Below, one piece after another: positions 34,855-44,235 of a stretch of DNA of 64,000 bases. The position numbers were made by a program, and so were the translations under genes. The stretch covers positions 1-64,000 of the forward strand of contig NZ_MUNW01000041.1 of the NCBI RefSeq assembly GCF_002002725.1, given 5' to 3'. Numbering within the stretch: the first letter of the stretch is position 1; each line of letters starts with the position of its first letter. Origin of the DNA: Sinorhizobium sp. A49. GTDB taxonomy: Bacteria; Pseudomonadota; Alphaproteobacteria; Rhizobiales; Rhizobiaceae. The notes under the pieces are model-generated. The model was not told the origin of the DNA and made no database searches. It saw only the letters and a list, made by a program, of their open reading frames with translations.

Positions 34855-35273
34855 CATCAGGCTCCGTATCTCGCTTTTCAAAGCCTTGCCGCCAGATATG
34901 GCCGAAAGTCAACTGGGAAGGTGCATGATCCGGTGGTGATGTGGGCCGGTGCCAGACCCGCGGTCAGCCAGCAGGAATCGATATCTTTTCTTCAGCTTTG
35001 GGTAACCACATCCGGAGTGAATCGGTGGATATGATGTTTGCCAAGCAGAATTGCCTTAAATACAATGTCAGAAAGTATAGTGCGGTTTTGTCTATGCATG
35101 GTTGTGGACTCATCTATCATTTGTTGGTTTTCACAATACTAGGTTGAGTTCGGGAAAAACTCCCGCTGTGCGCTGTTAAAATGTTGCAATACAAGGCGTC
35201 GAGCCGGTGTCTTCACGAAATCTTTCGTTAAACCATCGTCTCTAAAAATCCGGAAAACCGGAGCTATGGGTTC
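34855..35273. other. AT-rich gene-free stretch before the GGDEF-EAL gene
   Basis: About 420 bases, clearly richer in A and T than the rest of the window around 34980-35160. A short frame near 34941-35147 lacks family resemblance and is not called. A small hairpin, ccgg aaaa ccgg, lies just ahead of the next gene. It probably holds the promoter of the GGDEF-EAL gene. Confidence 0.4.
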
Positions 35274-37583
35274 ATGACGCGCAATGAACGGGGCGCTCTT
35301 CCGACGGATGTCTATCTGTCGTCTGTAAGCTCGCTCTACGAACATCGCAGGACTCTGCTGATCGGCATGCTGTCGCATGTCGTGACTTTCGCGCTCGTCT
35401 ATCTCAAGACTTCCGATCCGCTCTATCTCATCTGTACTGCGGCCATCGTCGTGCTCTGGGTCTTGCGCAACCTCGACATGGCGCGCTTCGATCGCCAGGA
35501 TTTCTCCAACGCCGACCGGGCGACGGTTCGGAAATGGGAGAACCGCTACATTCTCGGCGGTGTCAGCGTGACGCTTACCTGCGGCGTTGCCTGCGGCTAC
35601 GCGATCGCCGTCAGCCAGGATTCCTTTTCGGAGCTCGCCTGCATCTCCGTCACGCTTGCCTCGATGATTTCGCTGGTCGGGCGAAACTACGGCTCCGAGC
35701 GAGCGGTGCTGCTTCTGTCCTCGTCCGCCTGCCTGCCGATCGTGATCGGGCTGATCACGCTGCAGGATCCCTTCATGCTGATCCTCGCGGTTTTGATCCT
35801 TCCCTTCATCTTCTCGACCTGGATGATGGCCAACAACGTGCGCGCGTTTCTCTATGAAAACGTGCTGGCCGCGCGAGAAATCGCCACGATCGCCGGCCAG
35901 TTCGATGCCGCGCTCAACAACATGACACACGGGCTCTTGATGCTCGACCGCGACAACCGGATCGTCGTTGCCAACGAACGCGCCTGTGCGTTGCTGATGC
36001 TCGGCGACAAGGCAGACCTCAGGGATCGGCTGCTGGACGACGTCGTGCGTCGCGGTGTGCGCCGCATGTCGCTCAGCGTCGAAGAGACGCGCGCGATCTC
36101 GCGGCAGCTCGACCTCTTGATCAAGGGCAAGAAGACCCAGGTTCTGGTGCCGGTCACCAATGACCTGTTTCTCGAGTTTTCGGCAGGCCGGCACGAAAAT
36201 GGCGAGGTCGTGCTGATTTTCGAGGATGTGACAGCGCGCGTGCAGACCGACAGGCAGATCCTTCAGATGGTTCGCTTCGACACGCTGACCGGTCTGCCGA
36301 GCCGCGATTACTTCGCCGAACTCGCCCACAACGCCGTGGCGCTCGAAGGAAAGGGCGACGTCGAGGTCGGCCTGATGGTGCTCGATGTCGCCGAGTTCAA
36401 GCACGTCAACGATATGCGCGGCCATATCGTCGGCGACCGGCTGCTGCAGGCGATTGCCGGGCGGTTGAAGACGTTGGTCGGCAATACGGCGATCGCCGCC
36501 CGGCTGATGGGTGACGAATTCGTTGTCTTCTTCCCCAACAGGATGCAATTGCCCGATCTCGAAGAACAGATGCGCGCTGTCCACGCCGGCATGCGCGGCG
36601 CTTATCTGGCTGGTGGCTTCACCTTCAACATGACCATGAGTGCCGGCGTCGTTCTGGTGCCGAGCAGCGCCTTTCGGCTGGAAGAGCTGCAGATCAAGGC
36701 TGATCTGGCGCTGTCGGAAACCAAGGCGCGCAACAAGGGCGGCTGTACCTTTTTCGAAGACGAGATGGACGCGCGCTATCTCGACCGGCAGAAGCTGAAG
36801 AGCGACCTGCGTGACGCAATCAATGCCGGTGCGTTGACGCTTTCCTACCAGCCGATGTTCACGCCGAACGGCGCACGCCTCGAATGCTGCGAGGCTTTGG
36901 CGCGCTGGACGCATCCCGAGCGCGGGCCGGTGCCGCCGAACGTCTTCATCCAGCTTGCCGAGGAGTTGGGCCTCGTCACCGAGATCACCCGCTTCGCGCT
37001 GGAGCAGGCTTGCCGAGACTGTATGAACTGGCCAAGCCACGTGTCCGTCTCGGTCAACCTCTCGGTGCTCGATCTGCGCAGCAATGACATCGTCACCGTG
37101 GTGGCAGACACGCTGCGCGCGACGGGTCTCGATGCCTCGCGCCTGCATCTCGAAGTTACCGAAAGCTGCCTGATGGATGAGCCCGCGAAAGTGCAGGCCA
37201 TTCTTGGGCAACTGCGCGACAGCGGCATAACCATCGCCATCGACGATTTCGGCACCGGCTATTCCAGCCTGAGCTACCTCGACGTGCTGCCGGTCAACAT
37301 CATCAAGATCGATCGCTCTTTCGTGCGCAACATTCGCGAGGATTCACGCCGCTTCAAGCTGCTGCGCGGAACGGTCAACCTTGGCCGTGCTCTGGGCCTG
37401 AAGATCGTCGTCGAAGGCGTGGAGACGGCAGACCAGCTACAGCTGATCAACGACTATCACTGCGCTGATCTGATACAGGGTTTTCTGTTCGCGGCGCCCA
37501 TGCCGGCATCCGCCATTGAGGCATTCTGCACGAATGGTGCCCAGAAACCGGTCACCACATCGACGAGCAAGCGCATCGCCTGA
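35274..37583 (+). CDS. Membrane GGDEF-EAL cyclic-di-GMP enzyme
   Basis: Protein of 769 residues. Hydrophobic helices span ~25-190 (a membrane sensor), a PAS-like domain ~205-320 (FDAALNNMTHGLLMLDRDNR), GGDEF ~330-495 and EAL ~510-755. The GGDEF signature is MGDEF at 412-416, so its first glycine is replaced. The EAL motif at 540-542 (CEALARW) and the metal and catalytic motifs (LEVTES, DDFGTGYSSL, VVEGVE) are intact. It is therefore an active phosphodiesterase, with uncertain cyclase activity. It precedes a CtrA-box promoter on the same strand. Confidence 0.92.
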   Translation: MTRNERGALPTDVYLSSVSSLYEHRRTLLIGMLSHVVTFALVYLKTSDPLYLICTAAIVVLWVLRNLDMARFDRQDFSNADRATVRKWENRYILGGVSVTLTCGVACGYAIAVSQDSFSELACISVTLASMISLVGRNYGSERAVLLLSSSACLPIVIGLITLQDPFMLILAVLILPFIFSTWMMANNVRAFLYENVLAAREIATIAGQFDAALNNMTHGLLMLDRDNRIVVANERACALLMLGDKADLRDRLLDDVVRRGVRRMSLSVEETRAISRQLDLLIKGKKTQVLVPVTNDLFLEFSAGRHENGEVVLIFEDVTARVQTDRQILQMVRFDTLTGLPSRDYFAELAHNAVALEGKGDVEVGLMVLDVAEFKHVNDMRGHIVGDRLLQAIAGRLKTLVGNTAIAARLMGDEFVVFFPNRMQLPDLEEQMRAVHAGMRGAYLAGGFTFNMTMSAGVVLVPSSAFRLEELQIKADLALSETKARNKGGCTFFEDEMDARYLDRQKLKSDLRDAINAGALTLSYQPMFTPNGARLECCEALARWTHPERGPVPPNVFIQLAEELGLVTEITRFALEQACRDCMNWPSHVSVSVNLSVLDLRSNDIVTVVADTLRATGLDASRLHLEVTESCLMDEPAKVQAILGQLRDSGITIAIDDFGTGYSSLSYLDVLPVNIIKIDRSFVRNIREDSRRFKLLRGTVNLGRALGLKIVVEGVETADQLQLINDYHCADLIQGFLFAAPMPASAIEAFCTNGAQKPVTTSTSKRIA

Positions 37584-37675
37584 CAGCGCGGGCGTGCCAC
37601 CTGGCTTCGCCACCCACCCGCCTTTTCCCTCTCGTTGCTTGTGCCTTCGGCCTTCAGGCAGGTGCGGTTGCACGC

Positions 37676-37691
37676 TTAACCCATCGTTAAC
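37676..37691. promoter_or_regulatory. CtrA box 1 (TTAA-N7-TTAAC)
   Basis: ttaa, seven bases, ttaac. This exactly matches the full CtrA-binding consensus of alphaproteobacteria and is the most upstream of three such sites before the gene at 37812. Confidence 0.7.
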
Positions 37692-37716
37692 CATGAAACT
37701 TTACGAAATATTAAGG

Positions 37717-37731
37717 TTAACAATAGGTTAA
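37717..37731. promoter_or_regulatory. CtrA box 2 (TTAA-N7-TTAA)
   Basis: ttaa, seven bases, ttaa, 41 bases downstream of box 1 (start to start). An extra ttaa half site lies directly ahead at 37711. Confidence 0.7.
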
Positions 37732-37780
37732 TGGTAGGTTGTGCCATTTTGTTGTTGCTGCGGGCCTGGCCGTCAATAGG

Positions 37781-37796
37781 TTAACACTTTGTTAAC
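37781..37796. promoter_or_regulatory. CtrA box 3 (TTAA-N7-TTAAC)
   Basis: ttaa, seven bases, ttaac, 64 bases after box 2 and only 15 bases before the start codon at 37812. Binding this close to the ribosome site would more likely repress than activate. Confidence 0.7.
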
Positions 37797-37811
37797 TATG
37801 AGGGTCAGGAA

Positions 37812-38585
37812 ATGGGTGAAGGTCTTCACCGGGCGGAGCCTGGGAGTTTTTCTGAGAAGCTGATGCTTCTTCTCGACCGCGTCGAGTATCGGCGGGTCGA
37901 GACAGGCGAGGACATGGAGGATATCGCCCGGCTCCGCTACAAGGCCTACAAGGCGGTCAACCTGATGGAGCTAACCGGCTCCACCCTGATCGACGCTCTC
38001 GATTTCGACAGTCACGCCTATGTCTTCGGCATCTATCTCGACGAGAACCTGGTCAGCACGGTGCGCGTCCATCACGTGACGCCCGAGCACAGGGCCAGCA
38101 CCTCGGGGCTGATTTTCGCGCCCGAAATCGATGTCTTTCTCGACGCGGGCATGGTGCTGGTCGATCCCGGCCGGTTGGCCGTCGACCCAGATGTCATCGG
38201 AGACGAGATGCGGGCGCTTCCCTACCTGACGCTGCGGCCGGTCGCGATGGCCTGCGAATACTTCACCGCCGACCGTTGCCTGACCGCCTGCCGGCCGCGA
38301 CATGCGGCCTTCTACAAGCGCATCTTCGCCTCCGAGACGGTTGTCGCCAAGCGAGAGAACCTCGGGGTCTACAATGCCGATGGCGCGCTTCTTGTTGCGC
38401 AGGTGAGGGGGCAGCGGCCCTCGATCCTCGACCGTTATCCGATCTTCGATTCCGAGCCGTTCGAGCGCCGCCTGATGTTCGCGGATCGCCAGGAGGTGCC
38501 GTTCGCGCCCTTGACGATCCTGCCAACGGCGCGCATCGCGCAGAACGGTTCCGGCCGTTCCTACCGCACATCCGTGTTCCGCTAG
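37812..38585 (+). CDS. Autoinducer-synthase-like / N-acyl amino acid synthase protein
   Basis: Protein of 257 residues with a GNAT-related acyltransferase core (ARLRYKAYKAV, YVFGIYLDENLVSTVRVHHV, VDPGRLAVDP, PRHAAFYKRIF), the layout of the N-acyl amino acid synthase FeeM / acyl-homoserine-lactone synthase superfamily. It lacks an adjacent LuxR gene, so classical quorum sensing is not indicated. Three CtrA boxes precede it. A ribosome site agga lies directly ahead. Acyl donor and acceptor are unknown. Confidence 0.75.
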   Translation: MGEGLHRAEPGSFSEKLMLLLDRVEYRRVETGEDMEDIARLRYKAYKAVNLMELTGSTLIDALDFDSHAYVFGIYLDENLVSTVRVHHVTPEHRASTSGLIFAPEIDVFLDAGMVLVDPGRLAVDPDVIGDEMRALPYLTLRPVAMACEYFTADRCLTACRPRHAAFYKRIFASETVVAKRENLGVYNADGALLVAQVRGQRPSILDRYPIFDSEPFERRLMFADRQEVPFAPLTILPTARIAQNGSGRSYRTSVFR

Positions 38586-38675
38586 TTACGCGCGCGGCAT
38601 ATCGCCCCAGGTGGTCGGACACAGCCGCGGGTTTTCGTTGCACCCAGGCCTGGCATTGTGTATGGGCAGCTAATG

Positions 38676-38703
38676 GACTTCTGCGCGGTTTTCCGCAGAA
38701 GTC
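38676..38703 (+). other. Strong hairpin between the synthase-like gene and oxidase subunit IV
   Basis: A perfect 10-bp stem (gacttctgcg / cgcagaagtc) has an 8-base loop containing tttt. No T tract follows, so it is only a possible terminator. Confidence 0.5.
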
Positions 38704-38773
38704 GTTCGTGGATCAAGGTTGAAGGGCGGCGAGGGCCAGGGGTCGCGCCGCAGCATTCTGGGAGAATTGGACG

Positions 38774-38998
38774 ATGGCTGAGCATCATTCTGGACCTGTC
38801 GAAATGGGCGCTCCGATGGATTATGCGGAACACGAGAAGACCTACAACTTCTTCCTCAGTGCAACGAAATACCTCACCCTGTTCTGCGTGGCTCTGCTGA
38901 TCGCCATGGCCGCCGCCTTCTTCACCACGATGGGCTTCTTCAGCTCGCTGGTGCTGTTCATCCTTCTCAACGTCGCAGGTTTCTTCTTTCTGCGTTAA
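38774..38998 (+). CDS. aa3-type cytochrome c oxidase subunit IV
   Basis: Small membrane protein of 74 residues. The first 30 residues are polar (MDYAEHEKTYNFFL), followed by two helices (TKYLTLFCVALLIAMAAAFF and SSLVLFILLNVAGFFFLR). This is the bacterial aa3 subunit IV family, an accessory subunit of the terminal oxidase in the inner membrane. In alphaproteobacteria it commonly sits beside the pnt genes, as here. Confidence 0.88.
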   Translation: MAEHHSGPVEMGAPMDYAEHEKTYNFFLSATKYLTLFCVALLIAMAAAFFTTMGFFSSLVLFILLNVAGFFFLR

Positions 38999-39338
38999 TC
39001 GGTACCACTGACACGATTTGCCGAGGACGGGCCGGGTGGAGGCTTGCCCTTGGCTGCCGGACCTGACGTCCGGATTGAAGCCGCATGGCATCGACTGGGA
39101 GCGTCGATGGTCTTGCTCAGGCTCATGAAAGTTCGCAGCGCCTCGAAGCGTTCCTTTGAGAACGCGCGGCGCTTTATCCTCACCGCGTGAGGGGGAGTGG
39201 AGGGCAGGCCTGGCCTGTCTCCAGGGGAATGTGTGCTTTGCACATGGGAGGGCGCCTGCTCATTTGAGCGGCCGCTTTGCAGTCGGACAGGATGCCCGCA
39301 TTCCAGCCTTGGCTCGGTTGCGGCCAGGGAGGGGACTT
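38999..39338. other. Gene-free stretch upstream of pntAA
   Basis: About 340 bases with no supported gene. It contains small hairpins (tgtgc/gcaca near 39230 and caggcctggcctg near 39207) and the promoter region of the pnt operon. Confidence 0.4.
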
Positions 39339-40487
39339 GTGAGCGAAATTGTCTTTATCGCCAAGGAAACGGATCCGAACGAGGGTCGCGTCGCGGCATC
39401 GCCGGATAGCGTGAAGAAACTGAAGGGGCTGGGCTTCGACGTCGTTGTCGAGGCCGGCGCCGGGTTTCTGTCGCGCATTCCGGATGCGGAATACGAGAAG
39501 GTCGGGGCCAGGATCGGTGCGATTGCCGATGCGAAGACGGCAGATGTCGTCCTCAGGGTCCGCCGGCCGAACAGCGCGGAGATCGCCGGTTACAAATCCG
39601 GTGCCATCGTCATCGCCATCATGGATCCCTACGGCAACGAGGATGCTGTCGCCGAAATGGCCAAGGCCGGCCTCAGCGCCTTTGCCATGGAGCTGATGCC
39701 GCGTATCACTCGCGCCCAGTCGATGGACGTTCTGTCGAGCCAGGCGAACCTTGCCGGCTATCAGGCGGTGATCGATGCAGCCTACGAATATGACCGGGCG
39801 CTGCCGATGATGATGACGGCGGCCGGCACGGTTCCGGCGGCAAAGGTCTTCGTCATGGGCGCCGGCGTCGCCGGCCTGCAGGCGATCGCGACGGCGCGCC
39901 GTCTCGGCGCCGTGGTTTCAGCGACCGACGTGCGTCCCGCCGCCAAGGAGCAGGTGGCCTCGCTCGGCGCCAAGTTCATCGCTGTCGAGGACGAGGAATT
40001 CAAGGCGGCCGAAACCGCCGGCGGCTACGCCAAGGAGATGTCCAAGGAGTACCAGGCCAAGCAGGCGGCGCTCGTTGCCGAGCACATCGCCAAGCAGGAC
40101 ATCGTCATCACCACGGCGCTGATCCCGGGCCGTCCGGCGCCGCGCCTCGTCACCCGCGAGATGCTGAAGGCCATGAAGCCCGGTTCCGTCGCGGTCGACC
40201 TCGCCGTCGAGCGCGGCGGCAATGTCGAGGGCGCCGAAGCCGGCAAGGTTGCCGATGTCGAAGGCGTCAAGGTCGTCGGCCACCTCAACGTGCCTGGCCG
40301 GATCGCCGCATCGGCTTCCGGACTCTATGCCAAGAACCTCGTGACCTTCCTCGAGACCATGGTCTCCAAGGAAACCAAGGCGCTGGCACTCAACATGGAA
40401 GACGAGCTCGTCAAGGCGACGGCGCTCACCCATGGCGGCGCCATCGTCAACGCGAATTTCGAGCCGAAGAAGAAGGGGGATCTTTGA
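39339..40487 (+). CDS. pntAA: NAD(P) transhydrogenase subunit alpha part 1
   Basis: Soluble NAD(H)-binding domain dI of the proton-pumping transhydrogenase, 382 residues. The Rossmann loop GAGVAG is at 174-179 and the RAQSMD loop at 125-130. With pntAB and pntB it makes NADPH from NADH using the proton gradient. GTG 39339 follows a gggagggg ribosome site and begins with the family sequence after the initiator (SEIVFIAKE). The three-subunit split is the alphaproteobacterial form. Confidence 0.95.
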   Translation: MSEIVFIAKETDPNEGRVAASPDSVKKLKGLGFDVVVEAGAGFLSRIPDAEYEKVGARIGAIADAKTADVVLRVRRPNSAEIAGYKSGAIVIAIMDPYGNEDAVAEMAKAGLSAFAMELMPRITRAQSMDVLSSQANLAGYQAVIDAAYEYDRALPMMMTAAGTVPAAKVFVMGAGVAGLQAIATARRLGAVVSATDVRPAAKEQVASLGAKFIAVEDEEFKAAETAGGYAKEMSKEYQAKQAALVAEHIAKQDIVITTALIPGRPAPRLVTREMLKAMKPGSVAVDLAVERGGNVEGAEAGKVADVEGVKVVGHLNVPGRIAASASGLYAKNLVTFLETMVSKETKALALNMEDELVKATALTHGGAIVNANFEPKKKGDL

Positions 40488-40906
40488 TGGCCAACGAAGC
40501 ATTGGAAAAAGCGCTCGATGCGCTCGACAAGGCGGTTGCCGCCGTCCAGCAGGCAGCGCTGAACCTGCCCGAAACGGCGGAAGCAGCCGGCGCGCTCGCG
40601 CACGGCGCCACCGGCGGCGCGATCGATCCGTTCGTCTTTCGCCTGGCGATCTTCGTTCTGTCGATCTTCGTCGGCTACTACGTTGTCTGGTCGGTAACGC
40701 CGGCCCTGCACACGCCGTTGATGGCGGTCACCAACGCGATCTCCTCGGTCATCGTCGTCGGCGCACTGCTCGCGGTCGGCATCTCGGCCTCCGGGCTTGC
40801 GACGGGTTTCGGCTTCATCGCGCTCGTGCTCGCCTCGGTCAACATCTTTGGCGGCTTCCTGGTCACCCAGCGCATGCTCGCCATGTACAAGAAAAAAGAC
40901 AAGTGA
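40487..40906 (+). CDS. pntAB: NAD(P) transhydrogenase subunit alpha part 2
   Basis: Membrane subunit of 139 residues with a polar Ala-rich N-terminal stretch and three to four transmembrane helices ([20 protein letters not shown] onwards). It provides part of the dII proton channel. Its ATG shares one base with the pntAA stop (tgatg), indicating coupled translation. Confidence 0.94.
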   Translation: MANEALEKALDALDKAVAAVQQAALNLPETAEAAGALAHGATGGAIDPFVFRLAIFVLSIFVGYYVVWSVTPALHTPLMAVTNAISSVIVVGALLAVGISASGLATGFGFIALVLASVNIFGGFLVTQRMLAMYKKKDK

Positions 40907-40915
40907 GGCCGGCCG

Positions 40916-42316
40916 ATGAACGCTAACTTCGCAGCCTTCCTCTATCTCGTCTCGGGCGTGCTCTTCATCACGGCGCTCCGCGGCCTGTCGCACCCGGCCA
41001 CCAGCCGCAAGGGCAACACCTACGGCATGGTCGGCATGGGCATTGCCATCGTCACCACGCTGCTGCTGGCCAAGCCCACCTTCGGTGGCTTCCTCTTGAT
41101 CGTGCTCGGCCTTGCCATCGGCGGCGGTGCCGGCGCGGTGATCGCGCGGCGCATCGCCATGACGTCGATGCCGCAGCTGGTTGCCGCCTTCCACTCGCTT
41201 GTCGGCCTCGCGGCAGTCATGGTCGCGGCTGCGGCGATGTACGCGCCGGAAAGTTTCGGCATCGGCACTGTCGGTGACATCCACGCCCAGGCGCTGGTCG
41301 AAATGTCGCTCGGCGTCGCCATCGGCGCGATCACCTTTACCGGTTCGATCATCGCCTTCCTGAAGCTCGACGGCCGCATGTCCGGAAAGCCGATCATGTT
41401 GACCGGCCGTCACTTCGTCAACGCCGGCCTGGCGATCGCGCTCGTCGTCCTGGTGATCCTGCTGGTCTTCACCCAGAGCACCACCGTGTTCTGGCTGATC
41501 GTCGCCTTGTCGCTGGCGCTCGGTGTCCTGATCATCGTCCCGATCGGCGGCGCCGACATGCCGGTGGTCGTGTCGATGCTCAACTCCTATTCGGGTTGGG
41601 CTGCGGCCGGCATCGGCTTCACGCTCGGCAACCTGGCGCTGATCATCACCGGCGCGCTGGTCGGCTCGTCCGGTGCGATCCTGTCATACATCATGTGCAA
41701 GGGCATGAACCGGTCGTTCATCTCGGTCATCCTCGGCGGCTTCGGCGGCGAGGCAGCGGCAGCCGCTGTCGACGACGGCGTTCAGCGCACTGTCAAGCAG
41801 GGTGCCGCCGACGATGCGGCGTTCCTGATGGCCAATGCGTCCAAGGTGATCATCGTTCCGGGCTACGGCATGGCCGTCGCCCAGGCGCAGCATGCGCTGC
41901 GCGAACTCGGTGACCAGCTGAAAGCGGCAGGCGTCGACGTGAAATACGCGATCCACCCGGTTGCCGGTCGTATGCCCGGTCACATGAACGTGCTGCTCGC
42001 GGAAGCGAACGTTCCCTATGACGAAGTGTTCGAGCTCGAAGACATCAACTCGGAATTCGCCCAGGCGGATGTCGCCTACGTCATCGGCGCCAACGACGTC
42101 ACCAACCCGGCAGCCCGCGACGACCCGTCGTCGCCGATCTACGGCATGCCGATCCTCGACGTCGACAAGGCCAAGACCTGCCTGTTCGTCAAGCGCTCGC
42201 TCGGCTCCGGTTACGCCGGTATCGACAATACGCTGTTCTACAAGGACGGCACCATGATGCTGCTCGGCGACGCCAAGAAGGTGACGGAAGACATCGTCAA
42301 GGCGCTGCACGCCTAA
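40916..42316 (+). CDS. pntB: NAD(P) transhydrogenase subunit beta
   Basis: Protein of 466 residues. About nine transmembrane helices form the rest of the proton channel, and the C-terminal ~180 residues are the NADP(H)-binding domain dIII (VIIVPGYGMAVAQAQHALREL, HPVAGRMPGHMNVLLAEA, YVIGANDVTNPAA). Last gene of the pnt operon, followed by a strong terminator. Confidence 0.96.
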   Translation: MNANFAAFLYLVSGVLFITALRGLSHPATSRKGNTYGMVGMGIAIVTTLLLAKPTFGGFLLIVLGLAIGGGAGAVIARRIAMTSMPQLVAAFHSLVGLAAVMVAAAAMYAPESFGIGTVGDIHAQALVEMSLGVAIGAITFTGSIIAFLKLDGRMSGKPIMLTGRHFVNAGLAIALVVLVILLVFTQSTTVFWLIVALSLALGVLIIVPIGGADMPVVVSMLNSYSGWAAAGIGFTLGNLALIITGALVGSSGAILSYIMCKGMNRSFISVILGGFGGEAAAAAVDDGVQRTVKQGAADDAAFLMANASKVIIVPGYGMAVAQAQHALRELGDQLKAAGVDVKYAIHPVAGRMPGHMNVLLAEANVPYDEVFELEDINSEFAQADVAYVIGANDVTNPAARDDPSSPIYGMPILDVDKAKTCLFVKRSLGSGYAGIDNTLFYKDGTMMLLGDAKKVTEDIVKALHA

Positions 42317-42341
42317 TCGGCCGTCAGCCACGTTGGAATAG

Positions 42342-42370
42342 AAAACGCCCGCCAAATTGGCGGGCGTTTT
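42342..42370 (+). terminator. Rho-independent terminator of pnt
   Basis: A 14-bp perfect inverted repeat (aaaacgcccgccaa / ttggcgggcgtttt) lies around one unpaired base. The A and T ends make it work in both directions, so it can also serve the convergent DUF992 gene. Confidence 0.9.
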
Positions 42371-42485
42371 CGTTGGGTGCGTCGAACTGCCGACAAGCGG
42401 GCATGTCACTGCACAATTCAGCCTTCCGGACAGCTCGACGCTTGCCGACGATGATCATCTCGTCGGCATTTCGTCAGAGCGACTG

Positions 42486-42962
42486 TCAACCCGCAGGAGC
42501 GAGTGTCAGTTCATCGACGCCGATCGCGATGTTCAGTCCTTCCTGGACCTGCACATTGACCGGCTGCAGCATGAAGGCCTTGTTGGTGCCGCCGCCGATC
42601 ACCTTTGCGCCGCCGCCAACGGCGAGGCTCGCATCGGCGCCGATACCGTAATACTCGCCGGCAAGTGCATATTCGCTCACCGGCGTGCCGGTCTTGGCCA
42701 GCACATCCCAGACCATGGTGCTTTTACCGGTCTTGCCGATATCGATGCCGATCTTGCGAATGGTGCCCGCATAGCTTGCGGCCGGCGCGCCGTTGGCGGG
42801 CTTGAAGGTGCAAAGCAGGTTCTTCGTCGAGGTGACGATCATGCCCGTGCCACCGTCCGAACCGCAGACGAGGCGGCCGAGCGCGACATAGTTCTGGGCT
42901 GCGGACGGCCCGGCGCAAAGGGCTGCCAGGGCCAGTGTCGCGATGAAGGTCTTCTTGATCAT
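42486..42962 (-). CDS. DUF992 exported protein
   Basis: Protein of 158 residues with a Sec signal peptide (1-22, ending in GPSAA before QNYVALG), followed by the DUF992 body (LGRLVCGSDGG, LLCTFKPANGAPAASYAGTI). Two conserved cysteines may form a disulfide. The family is widespread in Rhizobiales envelopes and has no known function. It is convergent with pntB. Confidence 0.87.
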   Translation of the reverse strand: MIKKTFIATLALAALCAGPSAAQNYVALGRLVCGSDGGTGMIVTSTKNLLCTFKPANGAPAASYAGTIRKIGIDIGKTGKSTMVWDVLAKTGTPVSEYALAGEYYGIGADASLAVGGGAKVIGGGTNKAFMLQPVNVQVQEGLNIAIGVDELTLAPAG

Positions 42963-43053
42963 GTCTCAGTCTCCGTTTTTCATTCCCTGAGCAAACGGAT
43001 GGTGGCCGGGAAGGTTCCGCTCGTTTTCGCAGGGCCCATTGCCGCTGCCGACA

Positions 43054-43086
43054 AACGAAAACGCCCGCGAACGGGTCGCGGGCGTT
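43054..43086 (-). terminator. Rho-independent terminator of the TPR lipoprotein gene
   Basis: Read on the minus strand, an 11-bp perfect stem (aacgcccgcga / tcgcgggcgtt) with a 5-base loop is followed by tttcgttt. It lies 26 bases after the TPR gene stop. Confidence 0.85.
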
Positions 43087-43111
43087 GAAGAAGGAGAAGC
43101 GGCTTTGCTTC

Positions 43112-43981
43112 TTAGGAAGCTTTCACCCGGGCAAGGCCTGCGCGCGCCGGCTCGTATTTCGGATCGAGCTGCAGGGCATGCGAGTAGGACTTTGCGGCCT
43201 TGGTCTTGTCGCCCTTGCGCTCGTAGACCAGCGCCTGGTTTGCCCAGGATTCGGCAACCTTGCCATCAAGTGTGATGGCGGTGTTGAAGTCGGAGAAGGC
43301 GTTGTCGTCGTCGCCCTGGGCGACGTAGGAAATGCCGCGGCCGTTATAGGGCTCCGGCGAGCTCGGCGACAGCGAGATCGCCGTCGAGAAGTCTTCGATG
43401 GCCTGGCCGTGCTGGTTGCGTGCCTGATAGATCAGGCCGCGATTGTGGTAGGCGCGCGGGTCGGTGGTGTCGAGCTGGATGGCCTTGTTGAAATCGTTGA
43501 AGGCGGAATCGAGCTGGCCTGCCTGGCGATAAAGATTGCCGCGGCCGATATAGGCGACGTCGTAGTTGGCGTTCAGCTGCAGCGCCATGTTGTAGTCGGT
43601 AAGGGCTGCCTGAGTGTTGCCCATGTTGCGTTGAACGAGCGCCCGGTTGGCAAAGGCCTGGTAGAAGCGCGGGTTGAGCTGGATCGCCTGGTCGAAATCG
43701 GCAAGAGCGCGGCGGTACTCGCCGGCGCGGCCGTAGGCGGAGCCACGGACATTATAACCTTCGGGGTCGCTCGGGTTGGAGGCGATCACGCTCGACAGCG
43801 ATGCGATGTTCCCCTGCGAGCCCTGCTCGCGCTCGACCTTGGCCATCGATTCAGGGCCGTCGGTGGTGCATGCGGAAAGAAGCAGTGCCGATCCGAGCAG
43901 GAAGATGGCCGCAAGCTTCGGCTTGCGCTGGTGGCGGCGGCGCGCCTCTTGGGTGGTGAAACCGGCGACGTCCGCAGTCAT
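43112..43981 (-). CDS. TPR-repeat lipoprotein
   Basis: Protein of about 289 residues. After a basic N-region (RRRHQRKPK), a hydrophobic helix ends in the lipobox LLSAC, with lipidation at C38. Five to six tetratricopeptide repeats follow (for example GYNVRGSAYGRAGEYRRALADFDQAIQLNP). It is a periplasm-facing scaffold of the NlpI-like kind. Start codon choice is uncertain: ATG 43981 is preferred to a TTG at 44011. Confidence 0.87.
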   Translation of the reverse strand: MTADVAGFTTQEARRRHQRKPKLAAIFLLGSALLLSACTTDGPESMAKVEREQGSQGNIASLSSVIASNPSDPEGYNVRGSAYGRAGEYRRALADFDQAIQLNPRFYQAFANRALVQRNMGNTQAALTDYNMALQLNANYDVAYIGRGNLYRQAGQLDSAFNDFNKAIQLDTTDPRAYHNRGLIYQARNQHGQAIEDFSTAISLSPSSPEPYNGRGISYVAQGDDDNAFSDFNTAITLDGKVAESWANQALVYERKGDKTKAAKSYSHALQLDPKYEPARAGLARVKAS

Positions 43982-44235
43982 GGCAGCAAGTGTCAAAGGT
44001 CGATCCCTCAATGCGACTAGGTCCGAAAGCCATCGGCTTCCCGTTCAAGGAGGCCGGCGAATTTCGCGGGGCCCCACAGCCGAGGCTACGAGGGCCTGCG
44101 GCAAACCGTCCGGCGCTAAACACCGCGACCGGCCACCGTTGCCGGCTGCGACTGTCACGCTAGCCTGACGACGGAAAAGATGTCCATACCAAAAGAAAGG
44201 CGGCGGCGATATTTCGCCCCCGCCACGACTTAGAT

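Noticed and set aside
34941-35147. 68-codon open frame in the AT-rich gap
   Set aside because: No ribosome site, no family resemblance, and a GTG start. It is left as intergenic.
35139-37211. 690-codon open frame on the minus strand opposite the GGDEF-EAL gene
   Set aside because: It is a composition artefact opposite a gene with intact EAL motifs.
37812-38585. Complete LuxI/LuxR quorum-sensing system
   Set aside because: The synthase-like gene has no LuxR-type neighbour and lies closer to N-acyl amino acid synthases, so AHL production is not claimed.
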